From the NCBI GenBank assembly GCA_904394215.1, contig CAJFNF010000028.1, positions 1-33,186 of the forward strand: a DNA stretch of 33,186 bases, read 5' to 3'. Position numbers and translations under genes: made by a program. The notes under the pieces were generated by a model. It had not been told where the DNA came from, searched no databases, and worked only from the letters and a program-made list of their open reading frames with translations. This document shows positions 14,949-23,303 of the stretch, piece by piece; position 1 is the stretch's first letter; each line of letters starts with the position of its first letter. Source of the stretch: an uncultured Faecalibacterium sp. (GTDB taxonomy: Bacteria; Bacillota; Clostridia; Oscillospirales; Ruminococcaceae).

Positions 14949-16289
14949 ATGAAGGAAAAGTTATCGCTGCGGCAGATGCTGGCTGTGGGCAGCATGCTGT
15001 TCGGACTGTTTTTCGGTGCAGGAAACCTGATTTTCCCTGCCGCCATGGGCCAGCTGGCGGGCCGGAACGTGCTGGCAGCCTCGGCGGGGCTGCTGATCAC
15101 CGGCGTGGGCCTGCCCCTGCTGGGGGTGGCGGCCCTGGGCATCAGCCGCTGCGACGGGCTGGCGGCCCTGTCCAGCCGGGTGGGCAGGGGGTACGGCCTC
15201 TTTTTCACCTGCCTGCTGTACCTGACCATCGGGCCTTTTTTTGCCATCCCCCGGTGCGCCACCGTCCCCTTTGAGGTGGGGGTGGTGCCGGCGCTGGGAG
15301 GCCATGGCTCACAGCTCGCCCTGGCGGTGTTTTCGGTGGTGTTTTTTGCCGCCGTGCTGTGGTTTTCCCTGCGGCCCGGCAAAATCCTCACCTGGGTGGG
15401 CAAGGTGCTGAACCCCCTGTTCCTGGTCTGCCTGGGGGTGCTGCTGGTCACCGCCCTGGCAAACCCCATGGGGTCGGCCGCCGCGGTGGACCCGGCCGGG
15501 GACTACGCCGGGGCTGCCTTTGTCAGCGGCTTTCTGGAGGGCTACAACACCATGGACGCCCTGGCGGGGCTGGCCTTCGGCATTGTGGTGGTCCAGGTGA
15601 TCCGGGGCCTGGGGGTGGAGGATCCCGGTTCCATCGCCGGAAATACGGTGCTGGCGGGCTGCCTGGGCTGCGGCCTGATGGGGGTCATTTACCTGGCGGT
15701 GGCGGTGGCCGGCGCCCAGACCCGGGCGGTGTACCCTGCCGCCGCCAACGGCGGCGAGGTGCTGCTGTGGATGGCCCAGCACTATTTCGGGGCCTTCGGG
15801 GCGGTGATTCTGGCGGTGACCGTCACCTTTGCCTGCCTGAAAACCGCGGTGGGCCTCATCACCAGCTGCTCCGAGACCTTCCAGACCCTCTTCCCCAAAG
15901 GCCCCTCCTACCGGGCCTGGGCGGTGGGGTTTTGCGTCTTTTCCTGCTGCGCCGCCAATTTTGGGCTGAACACCATCCTGGCCTGGGCCACCCCGGTGCC
16001 GATGTTCCTCTATCCCCTGGCCATCACCTTGATCCTGCTGTCCCTGGCGGGGCGGTGGTTTGGCAATGACCGCCGGGTCTATGCCAGCGTCACCACCCTG
16101 ACCCTGCTGGCGGCCCTGCTGGACTTTTGCCGGGCCCTGCCGGCAGGGGCCCGGGAAGCCCTCCGGCTGGATGGGATGCTGGCAGCCGCCGGAAACTGGC
16201 TGCCCCTGTTTTCCCTGGGGCTGGGATGGGTCTGCCCCGCCCTGATCGGGCTGGTGCTGGGCCTTGCCCTCCGAAAGGTAAAACACTGA
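14949..16289 (+). CDS. brnQ: Branched-chain amino acid:cation symporter (LIVCS family)
   Basis: A 446-residue inner-membrane protein with about twelve helices that imports Leu, Ile and Val with Na+ or H+. The N-terminus MLAVGSMLFGLFFGAGNLIFPAAMGQLAG is the family signature, followed by YLTIGPFFAIPRCATVPFE and the conserved FVSGFLEGYNTMDALAGLAFGIVVV. AAGGTG lies before the ATG. The gene stands alone between terminators. Its presence fits a cell whose own branched-chain transaminase gene is damaged, though both facts may be unrelated. Lrp-type regulation is plausible but not shown. Confidence 0.95.
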   Translation: MKEKLSLRQMLAVGSMLFGLFFGAGNLIFPAAMGQLAGRNVLAASAGLLITGVGLPLLGVAALGISRCDGLAALSSRVGRGYGLFFTCLLYLTIGPFFAIPRCATVPFEVGVVPALGGHGSQLALAVFSVVFFAAVLWFSLRPGKILTWVGKVLNPLFLVCLGVLLVTALANPMGSAAAVDPAGDYAGAAFVSGFLEGYNTMDALAGLAFGIVVVQVIRGLGVEDPGSIAGNTVLAGCLGCGLMGVIYLAVAVAGAQTRAVYPAAANGGEVLLWMAQHYFGAFGAVILAVTVTFACLKTAVGLITSCSETFQTLFPKGPSYRAWAVGFCVFSCCAANFGLNTILAWATPVPMFLYPLAITLILLSLAGRWFGNDRRVYASVTTLTLLAALLDFCRALPAGAREALRLDGMLAAAGNWLPLFSLGLGWVCPALIGLVLGLALRKVKH

Positions 16290-16298
16290 GATATTGAT

Positions 16299-16336
16299 AA
16301 AAGCCCCGCGTCCCTCAAGAGAGGCGCGGGGCTTTT
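16299..16336. terminator. Bidirectional terminator between brnQ and pulA
   Basis: AAAAGCCCCGCG (16299-16310) pairs with CGCGGGGCTTTT (16325-16336). The T runs on both strands allow it to end both converging messages. Confidence 0.88.
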
Positions 16337-16378
16337 CCATGGGGGGCGCAGCGGGCACAGGGGGAGAAAATCTGTGCC

Positions 16379-18334
16379 TCAGACTGCGCCCAGGATGGTT
16401 GCACTGTAGGGCAAAAGGACGGTGGAGCCGGTGCGGATGATCTCACCGCCCCGCCACAGACTGGAAGAAATGCCGTCACACAGCAGCCGCCAGCGGCCTT
16501 CGGGGAGGCTGACGGTGGCCTCGCTGCCGGTGGGGTTGTAGAACACCGCGATTTCAGGCCAGGCGGCGCCGTCCCCGGGGACGGCTTCCAGGTGCCAGCC
16601 CTCCAGGGGCGGTTCCAGGGAGAAAAACTCGATGGCATGGGCGCTTTCCAGCTTGCCGTCCCCCAGCCGCGGGAACCGGGCCCGCAGGGCGATGAGCCCC
16701 CGGTAATAGTCCACCAGGCCGTGGAAGCTGGCGGCCCGGCTCCAGTCCAGCTGGTTGATGGAGGCGGGAGAGCGGTAGCTGTCCTTGACGCCCCGCTTGG
16801 TCCGGGCAAATTCCTCCCCGGCCTGCATAAAGGGGGTGCCCATGCAGGTGAGGTAAATCCCTGCCGCCAGCCGGTTCTGGGCCAGCACCACGTCGGGGGC
16901 GGCATTGTAGTCGGGCTTTTTGAACTGGACCGCCATCAGCTTATCCCAGAGGGTCAGGTTGTCGTGGGCCGACACATAGCTGATGATCTGGCTGGGGGCC
17001 CGGGGGTTGACACGGTCGTTGAGGCACCAGGCCCCCACCGAGGCCCCGATGTCCCAGAAGGCATCCTGTTTGCCCTCTACATAGCCGGGGGCCCGGTTGT
17101 CGAAACAGTTGCCCTTGATGGCGTCCCGGGTGTCGTCGCTGAATACCCCGATCCGGGTGCTGAGCATCTGGAGGTTGGCTTTGTTGGCCTCGTACCGCCG
17201 CAGCATGCTCTGGCCCCCCTGCCAGGGCTCGCCGTACATCAGGATTTCCTGGCCCCGGGGCAGTTTATCCAGGGCGGCCCGGATGTCGTTCATGGTGTCC
17301 ACGTCGAACAGGCCCATCAGGTCAAACCGGAACCCGTCGATGTGGTACTCTTTGGCCCAGTAGAGGATGGAGTCAATCATATACCGGCGGGCCATGGGCC
17401 GCTCGCAGCAGAACTCACAGCCGCAGCCGCTGCCGTTGGAGAAGGTGCCGTCGGGGTTCTGCCGGAAAAAATAGTAGGGCACCGTGTCGTTCAGGACGTT
17501 TTCGTGGCGGTACATGTGGTTGTACACCACATCCATCACCACCCCGAAGCCGGCCCGGTGGAGGGCCGCCACCATCTGTTTGAACTCCCGGATCCGGACT
17601 TCCCCGTGGTAGGGGTCGGTGGAGTAGCTGCCCTCGGGAATATTATAGTTGGTGGGGTCATAGCCCCAGTTGTACTGGAGCCGCAGGGGCCGGGACTCAT
17701 CCACGCTGCCAAAGTCGAACACCGGCATCAGCTGGATGTAGCTGACCCCCAGCCGCCGCAGGTAATTCAGGCCGGTGGGGCAGATGTTGTTCCCCTCCAG
17801 GGTGGTGCCCTCCTGGGTGAAGGCCAGATATTTCCCCCGCCAGGGCCGGGAAAAGCCGCCGTTGGGGTCCCAGGAAAAATCCCGGACGCTGACCTCCCAG
17901 ATCACCCGGCGGGAAGGCGGGATGATGGGCCGCCGGTCAAACTGCCAGCCGCTGGGGTCGGTGCGCCGCAAGTCCACAATCATGCTGCGGTTGCCGTTGA
18001 CCCCCGCCGCCCGGGCATAGGGATCCCCTGTTTCCCGGACCTGGCCGTTGGCCCGCACCGAAAAGGTATAGTACAGGCGATGATGGTCCCCCGGCAGATA
18101 GAGGGTCCAGCAGCCGTGTTCCCGGCGCTCCATGGCCAGGGAACCGATGCAGTAGCCCTTGTCCCCCTGGCGGTAGAGATTGACCATCACCTGTTCCGCT
18201 GTGGGTGCCCACAGCCGCAGCCGGGTCCCCTCCCGGGAATAATCGGGGCCCAGGGGCCCGTCGTAGAGATAGTCCTTTTCAAACCGCTCGCTGTCATAGT
18301 AAGCCCGCAGGCTTTTGGGGGTTTTTACACTCAC
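16379..18334 (-). CDS. pulA: Type I pullulanase (GH13_14)
   Basis: A 651-residue cytoplasmic debranching enzyme that cuts alpha-1,6 bonds in pullulan, glycogen and limit dextrins. Residues 35-125 are a CBM48-like beta domain. The GH13 barrel starts near 145. The type I hallmark YNWGYDP is at 221-227. The nucleophile is Asp338 (GFRFDLMG), the acid Glu369 (EILMYGEPW) and the third acid Asp458 (SAHDNLTLWD). There is no signal peptide. The GTG at 18334 has AGAAGGG upstream. Unusual is a cluster of four Cys at 304-310 (GCGCEFCCERP) in a loop where relatives usually have one or none. It is divergent from the AAA+ ATPase gene. Confidence 0.94.
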   Translation of the reverse strand: MSVKTPKSLRAYYDSERFEKDYLYDGPLGPDYSREGTRLRLWAPTAEQVMVNLYRQGDKGYCIGSLAMERREHGCWTLYLPGDHHRLYYTFSVRANGQVRETGDPYARAAGVNGNRSMIVDLRRTDPSGWQFDRRPIIPPSRRVIWEVSVRDFSWDPNGGFSRPWRGKYLAFTQEGTTLEGNNICPTGLNYLRRLGVSYIQLMPVFDFGSVDESRPLRLQYNWGYDPTNYNIPEGSYSTDPYHGEVRIREFKQMVAALHRAGFGVVMDVVYNHMYRHENVLNDTVPYYFFRQNPDGTFSNGSGCGCEFCCERPMARRYMIDSILYWAKEYHIDGFRFDLMGLFDVDTMNDIRAALDKLPRGQEILMYGEPWQGGQSMLRRYEANKANLQMLSTRIGVFSDDTRDAIKGNCFDNRAPGYVEGKQDAFWDIGASVGAWCLNDRVNPRAPSQIISYVSAHDNLTLWDKLMAVQFKKPDYNAAPDVVLAQNRLAAGIYLTCMGTPFMQAGEEFARTKRGVKDSYRSPASINQLDWSRAASFHGLVDYYRGLIALRARFPRLGDGKLESAHAIEFFSLEPPLEGWHLEAVPGDGAAWPEIAVFYNPTGSEATVSLPEGRWRLLCDGISSSLWRGGEIIRTGSTVLLPYSATILGAV

Positions 18335-18388
18335 AGAACGTCACACCCTTCTGTCGCTGTGCTGAAACTGCATCTATCGCATGTTATG

Positions 18389-18432
18389 ATAGCTCTATTG
18401 TAAAGGACACCGGGCTGCAATGCAAGAGCTAT
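18389..18432 (-). promoter_or_regulatory. pulA promoter framed by an inverted repeat
   Basis: On the minus strand TTGCAT (18420-18425), 17-bp spacer, TACAAT (18397-18402). The promoter is framed by ATAGCTCT (18389-18396) and AGAGCTAT (18425-18432), a perfect 8-bp inverted repeat, which may be an operator for a sugar-responsive repressor. The -35 box is weak. Confidence 0.45.
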
Positions 18433-18508
18433 TCCTATATAAAAAGCAATTTGTTGCAATTCTTTGGGCACTATGCTGAAAGGGGCGGGAGTTTGTCCTG
18501 TCTGCCGC

Positions 18509-18537
18509 TTGCAAAAAACCACCGCACCGGCTATACT
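18509..18537 (+). promoter_or_regulatory. Promoter of the AAA+ ATPase gene
   Basis: TTGCAA (18509-18514), 17-bp spacer, TATACT (18532-18537); start near 18544, leader about 28 nt. Confidence 0.7.
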
Positions 18538-18571
18538 GGAACCATCGAAAATGGACAAATCGGAGGGCACT

Positions 18572-20668
18572 ATGGGGTATAATGACGACTGGGAAAAGTT
18601 GATGAACAGTGTATTCGGCCCGCAGGGCCGGGTGCGCGGCGGCAGCGCGGCGGAAAAACCTGCCCAGCCTCCCAAGCCCGCGGCCAAGCCGTCGGGCAAA
18701 GCTGCAGCACCCCGGCCCTCCCGGACAGGCGGGGTGCCCGACCTGAACAAAGCCCTGCAGGAGCAGCAGAAAACCCTGGATGCCCTGCTGAAAAAGCAGA
18801 ATGCAGCCCTGCGGGCCCAGCAGGACCATGCCGCCACCCAGCAGGCCCTGGAAGAAAGCCGGCAGCTGCTGCGGGACATGGAGGCGGACGGGCTGCTGGC
18901 CAAAGGCACCGCCGACACCCCGGCGGAGCATGTGGGCAGCTTTGAGGGCCTGGCCGCCGAGGTAAAGCAGACGGTGCTGGGCCAGGACGCCTATGTGGAG
19001 GCCCTGGTGCGGGCCATGCGGCGCCCCTTTGTGCTGGGGACCACCGGGCCCCGGGCCCGGAACGTGATTTTGCTGTGGGGCCCCAGCGGCACCGGGCGCC
19101 ACTTTGCCCTGGCTGAGACGGCCCGGCTGATGGCGGCCCGGGGCCTGCTCCAGAGCGACCAGGCGGCTCGGATGGACCTGGGCCTTTATGCCGACCCCGG
19201 CGCCGAGCGGCTGTTCCTCCAGGACCTGTACGCCGCCCTGTATGCCCCGGGGGAAATGGTGCTGTTTGACCACTACGAGCGGTGCTGCCCGGCTTTCCTG
19301 AAAACCCTGGCCAGCCTGGCGGTGAAGGGCTCCGCTCCCCTGACCTCCCGGTACCTGGTGAACCGGGAGGGGATTCTGGTGGATGCGGGCAGCGCACTGG
19401 CGCCGGGAGCGGTGAGCCGGATCACCCCCCAGGGCAAATATTTGATTTTCTTCTCCCACAAGGGCCGGGAGGCCATGGCGGACCTGCTGGGGGCCGGTTT
19501 TGTGTCGGCCATCGGGGACGTATGCCAGACCCAGCCCTTTACCGCCGAGCACCTCCACGCCCTGGCGGCCCGGCAGATCAACGAGCTGGCCCGGCGGTGC
19601 CTGCGGCAGCTGAAACTGACCCTGTCGGCAGGGTCGGATGTGCGGGATTATGTGGCCGACTCCACCACCCAGCGGGAGGGGGCCGCCGGCCTGGCGGCCT
19701 GCTGCGACCAGATTTTCCGGGCCCTCAGCGAGTATTGCCTGCGGAATGACAGCTTCCGGGAGGGCACGGTGGCCCTGGACATCAAAGATGGCGTGCTCCG
19801 GTTTGCCATCGACCAGGGCCAGCCGGCCCCCCTGCTGGACCTGCTGCCCCCGGCCTGGAACGGGGACATCGATGAGGTGCGCCGGGAGCTGGATGCCCTG
19901 GTGGGCCTGAAGGAAGTGAAGGAATACGTCTTTGGCCTGGCGGACAACGTCCAGGTCCAGAAGCGGCGGGCCAATGCGGGGATGAAGACCGCCAGCCTGT
20001 CCATGCACATGATTTTCACCGGCAACCCCGGCACCGGCAAGACCACCATTGCCCGGCTGGTGGCCCGGTACTTGAAGGCCATCGGGGCGCTGCGGGGCGG
20101 CCAGCTGGTGGAAGTAAGCCGCGGGGACCTGGTGGGCCGGTACACCGGCCACACTGCGCCCCTGACCAACAGCGTCATTGAGAGCGCCCTGGGGGGCGTA
20201 TTGTTCATCGATGAGGCCTACAGCCTGTATCGCGGGGAACAGGACAGCTTCGGCCTGGAAGCCATCGACACCCTGGTGAAGGGGATGGAGGACCACCGGG
20301 ACGACCTGGTGGTGATTCTGGCGGGGTACACCCGGGAGATGCAGCAGTTTTTGACCGCCAACAGCGGCCTGGCCAGCCGGTTCCCCAACCAGATCGAGTT
20401 TCCCGACTACACCGCCGAGCAGCTGCTGGAAATCACCATCACCCTGGCCTCGGCCCGGGGCTACCGGCTGGATGAAGCCTGCAGCGAGCCCCTGCTGGAC
20501 TTTTACCGGGAACGGCAGGCGGCGGACAGCCGGAACGCCGGCAACGGCCGTCTGGCCCGGAACACCCTGGAGCGGGCCATCTACAACCAGAGCCGCCGTC
20601 TGGTGGCGGAGCCGGACGCGCCGCTGGATTTGATCCTGGCGGGGGATCTGGATCTGGACGACGAGTGA
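18572..20668 (+). CDS. Two-module AAA+ ATPase: degenerate ClpB-like module plus CbbX/SpoVK-like module
   Basis: A 698-residue soluble protein. Residues 1-115 are a Pro/Ala-rich tail and a coiled coil with many Gln and Glu. Residues 120-420 resemble the second ATPase ring of ClpB/ClpA: VLGQDAYVEAL, a Walker A GPSGTGRH (170-177) in which the Lys is Arg176, and a Walker B MVLFDHYE (229-236) in ClpB style but lacking the usual acidic pair. Residues 435-690 are a complete CbbX/SpoVK/EccA-type module: VGLKEVKEYV, Walker A GNPGTGKT (484-491), Walker B VLFIDEAYSL (543-552), and arginine finger region SGLASRFP (Arg603). The first module is probably structural. GGAGGG precedes the ATG at 18572. The client is unknown; relatives remodel Rubisco or serve secretion systems. 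Confidence 0.87.
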   Translation: MGYNDDWEKLMNSVFGPQGRVRGGSAAEKPAQPPKPAAKPSGKAAAPRPSRTGGVPDLNKALQEQQKTLDALLKKQNAALRAQQDHAATQQALEESRQLLRDMEADGLLAKGTADTPAEHVGSFEGLAAEVKQTVLGQDAYVEALVRAMRRPFVLGTTGPRARNVILLWGPSGTGRHFALAETARLMAARGLLQSDQAARMDLGLYADPGAERLFLQDLYAALYAPGEMVLFDHYERCCPAFLKTLASLAVKGSAPLTSRYLVNREGILVDAGSALAPGAVSRITPQGKYLIFFSHKGREAMADLLGAGFVSAIGDVCQTQPFTAEHLHALAARQINELARRCLRQLKLTLSAGSDVRDYVADSTTQREGAAGLAACCDQIFRALSEYCLRNDSFREGTVALDIKDGVLRFAIDQGQPAPLLDLLPPAWNGDIDEVRRELDALVGLKEVKEYVFGLADNVQVQKRRANAGMKTASLSMHMIFTGNPGTGKTTIARLVARYLKAIGALRGGQLVEVSRGDLVGRYTGHTAPLTNSVIESALGGVLFIDEAYSLYRGEQDSFGLEAIDTLVKGMEDHRDDLVVILAGYTREMQQFLTANSGLASRFPNQIEFPDYTAEQLLEITITLASARGYRLDEACSEPLLDFYRERQAADSRNAGNGRLARNTLERAIYNQSRRLVAEPDAPLDLILAGDLDLDDE

Positions 20669-20751
20669 TTTGAAAGCCCACCCACCCGCCCTATAGATGT
20701 TCCCCCGGCCCTGCGGGCCCGCCCCCTGTGGGGGCTCTGAACTTGGAAGCG

Positions 20752-20783
20752 ATCCCTCTGACTTTAGGTCAGGGGGATTTTTT
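20752..20783 (+). terminator. Terminator of the AAA+ gene, inside island B
   Basis: ATCCCTCTGAC (20752-20762) pairs with GTCAGGGGGAT (20768-20778, one T-G pair), followed by six T. Confidence 0.88.
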
Positions 20784-21338
20784 GCATCAGGTTCTGCTTT
20801 TTTAATTTTTGATCTAAACCCTCCGGGTTGCGGTACACTGTTTTTGCGGCGGGCCGCAGGAGCGCCCTTGCAAAAAGCAGACTGCTGTCCCTGCTCCGCC
20901 TCGCTGCATCGTCCGCAGGACGCGCTTCGGCTACGCAGCCCGCCACCCTTTTAGTGGAGTCCCCCCTGCCGCTGCGCGGCATCCCCCCCTTCGGGGGGGG
21001 GGAATGAACTGTAACTGCTCCTCCTGGATTTCAGTTGCAGCGCGCTTTTCGCTGAGACAATGCCAATAGAGGAAAAACGGGCTCTAAAACCGATTGCTGC
21101 TCCTTCTCGTTCTGCGCTGCGGGGAATCCAGAAGGAGCAGCGATAGGCTTAGAGCCCCTGTCAGGGGGCGATGGCGCAGCCATGGGGGTTCCGCTGTGGG
21201 CGGGTGGGCGGGTGAAAATCATCCCACCGGCGGAGCGGCAAGCCTTCCGGCAACAAATCCGCCGTGAGGGGTGGCGGCCATAGAAAAGCTTCCTGCTGCA
21301 AGCATACCCTGCCTGACCTTCTGCGGCAAAAAAGGAAA

Positions 21339-21377
21339 ATAAAAAATCCCCGTCCCAAGCGGAACGAGGATTATTTT
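21339..21377 (-). terminator. Terminator of prfC, inside island B
   Basis: On the minus strand AATCCTCGTTCC pairs with GGGACGGGGATT and is followed by a T-rich run. It is homologous to the terminator at 9751-9789. Confidence 0.82.
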
Positions 21378-21536
21378 AATATCAGGCAATCGAAAACGTT
21401 GCATCGTACCGGGCCGCAGGTCCTAACGTAAATTAAGATGCAGGGGGTTGCAACCCCCTAGCCCTCACGTGAGTGCGGCTAGAGTTGATGGTACCCAGTA
21501 AAAGTCTTTTGCTTACTTTTCTTCCAGAAAAGTAAG
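21339..21536 (-). ncRNA. Candidate structured 3' UTR element of island B
   Basis: This is the homologue of 9592-9789, starting right after the prfC stop codon. Helices are kept with changed bases: CTTACTTTTCT/AGAAAAGTAAG replaces CCTACTTTTCT/AGAAAAGTAGG, and CTCTAGCC/GGCTAGGG replaces CTCTGGCC/GGCTAGAG. It also holds a perfect palindrome AGGGGGTTGCAACCCCCT (21442-21459). Paired changes suggest selection on RNA folding. Confidence 0.5.
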
Positions 21537-23147
21537 TTAGGCTTCGATGTTGCCGAATTCGCTGAGCTTGAGGTCTTCGTTGTGGTCGAGGGCCCAGCGG
21601 ACGGCCCACTCGGAGGTGAACAGGAGCAGGCGGTTGCCCCGCATGTCCTCCACCGCCTTGGTGTCGCTGGTCAGGTCCAGATCCCGCAGCACGTAGGTGT
21701 CGGGATCGTTCTGGATCCAGCGGATCTGCTCGAAGGGCAGGTGCTGCATCCGGATTTCCACGTTGTACTCGGTGTTCAGTCGGTACTCCAGCACTTCCAG
21801 CTGCAGGACGCCTACGACGCCCACAACCACTTCCTCCATGCCGCCGCCCACTTCGCGGAAGATCTGGATGGCGCCCTCCTGGGCGATCTGCTCCATGCCC
21901 TTCACGAACTGCTTGCGCTTCATGGTGTCTTTCTGCTCGATCCGGGCAAAGTGCTCGGGAGCAAAGGTGGGAATGCCTGCAAACTGGACCTTCTTCTTGC
22001 CGGTGCACAGGGTGTCGCCGATGGAGAAGATGCCCGGGTCAAACAGGCCGATGATATCGCCGGCATAGGCCTCGTCCACAATGGCACGGTCCTGGGCCAT
22101 CAGCTGGGTGCCGGTGGCAAGCTTGATGTTCTTGCCCTCCTGGACGTGGTAGGCCTCCATGCCCCGCTCAAACTTGCCCGAGCAGATCCGCATAAAGGCG
22201 ATGCGGTCCCGGTGTGCCTTGTTCATGTTGGCCTGGATCTTGAAGATGAAGCCCGAGAACTCCTCCCGGCAGGGGTCCACCGGCTCGCCGGTGAGACTGT
22301 CCACACGGGCCAGGGGGGTGGGGGTCAGCCGCAGGAACTCCTGCAGGAAGGGCTCCACGCCAAAGTTGGTCAGGGCCGAGCCGAAGAAGACGGGGCTCAG
22401 CTCGCCTTTCAGGACTTTATCCAGGTCAAACTCCTCGGCGGCGCCGTCCAGCAGCTCGATCTCATCCACCAGCTGCTGGTGGAGATAGGGGGTCAGCAGG
22501 TCGTCCAGGCCCGGGTCCCCCAGCTCCAGGGAGATTTCGTCCACCTTCTTGACGCCGTTGGCGCGGCCGTCGCTCTCAAAGGCCAGGACTTTGCGCTGCA
22601 TCCGGTCAAAGACGCCCTTGAAGTCCTTGCCGCAGCCGATGGGCCAGTTCATGGGGAAGGTCTTGATGCCCAGGATTTCCTCGATGTTCTCCATCAGCTC
22701 GAAGGGGTCCCGGGCTTCCCGGTCCATCTTGTTGATGAAGGTGAAGATGGGGATATGCCGCAGGGTGCAGACCTTGAACAGCTTGATGGTCTGGGCCTCG
22801 ACGCCCTTGGCGGCGTCGATGACCATCACCGCCGAGTCGGCCGCCATCAGGGTGCGGTAGGTGTCCTCCGAGAAGTCCTGGTGGCCGGGGGTATCCAGAA
22901 TGTTGACGCACTTGCCTGCATAGTCAAACTGCAGCACCGACGATGTGACCGAGATGCCGCGCTGCTTTTCGATATCCATCCAGTCCGAGACGGCGTGGCG
23001 GGCGCTCTGCTTGCCCTTGACCGAACCGGCCTGGTTGATGGCTCCGCCGTACAGCAGCAGCTTTTCGGTCAGGGTGGTTTTGCCCGCGTCGGGGTGGCTG
23101 ATGATGGCGAACGTGCGGCGGCGTTCGATTTCTTCGCGATTTGTCAT
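21537..23147 (-). CDS. prfC: Peptide chain release factor 3
   Basis: A 536-residue translational GTPase that recycles RF1 and RF2 from the ribosome after peptide release. The G1 motif is SHPDAGKTT (17-25), G3 is DTPGHQDF (85-92) and G4 is NKMDR. The N-terminal ERRRTFAIISHPDAGKTTLTEKLLLYGGAI and AGSVKGKQSARHAVSDWMDIEKQRGIS are specific to RF3, as opposed to EF-G. The ATG at 23147 has AAGAGGT upstream; the longer open frame is not translated. Length is normal. It is transcribed alone. Its message ends with the structured element and terminator of island B. Confidence 0.97.
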   Translation of the reverse strand: MTNREEIERRRTFAIISHPDAGKTTLTEKLLLYGGAINQAGSVKGKQSARHAVSDWMDIEKQRGISVTSSVLQFDYAGKCVNILDTPGHQDFSEDTYRTLMAADSAVMVIDAAKGVEAQTIKLFKVCTLRHIPIFTFINKMDREARDPFELMENIEEILGIKTFPMNWPIGCGKDFKGVFDRMQRKVLAFESDGRANGVKKVDEISLELGDPGLDDLLTPYLHQQLVDEIELLDGAAEEFDLDKVLKGELSPVFFGSALTNFGVEPFLQEFLRLTPTPLARVDSLTGEPVDPCREEFSGFIFKIQANMNKAHRDRIAFMRICSGKFERGMEAYHVQEGKNIKLATGTQLMAQDRAIVDEAYAGDIIGLFDPGIFSIGDTLCTGKKKVQFAGIPTFAPEHFARIEQKDTMKRKQFVKGMEQIAQEGAIQIFREVGGGMEEVVVGVVGVLQLEVLEYRLNTEYNVEIRMQHLPFEQIRWIQNDPDTYVLRDLDLTSDTKAVEDMRGNRLLLFTSEWAVRWALDHNEDLKLSEFGNIEA

Positions 23148-23303
23148 AGTACCTCTTGTCTTTCTCTGTCCATAGGGTTCCGATATCTCAAACACGCACG
23201 AAATGTCACATGGGTGGATTCTCCTGTCGGCTGGATTCTGGTGGCAAAAATACACACATACATATATATTACGCCAAAACGTCCCCCTGCGCAAGAGGCA
23301 GGA

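Larger units (their letters stand above)
20672..21536. repeat. Repeat island B between convergent genes
   Basis: About 865 bp of non-coding sequence fills the whole gap between the AAA+ gene and prfC. Its right half is homologous, inverted, to island A, with a 40-bp stretch (21053-21092) that is identical. Palindromic-unit copies lie at about 20680-20740, 20938-21003 and, inverted, 21150-21222. A 12-bp perfect stem GCTGCTCCTTCT (21096-21107 region and its partner near 21131-21142) flanks the core. Each end carries a terminator for the gene it touches. No protein is encoded. Confidence 0.8.

Noticed and set aside
20764-20982. 72-residue minus-strand frame inside island B
   Set aside because: It crosses the terminator at 20752-20783 and repeat units, with Arg/Ala-rich shadow composition.
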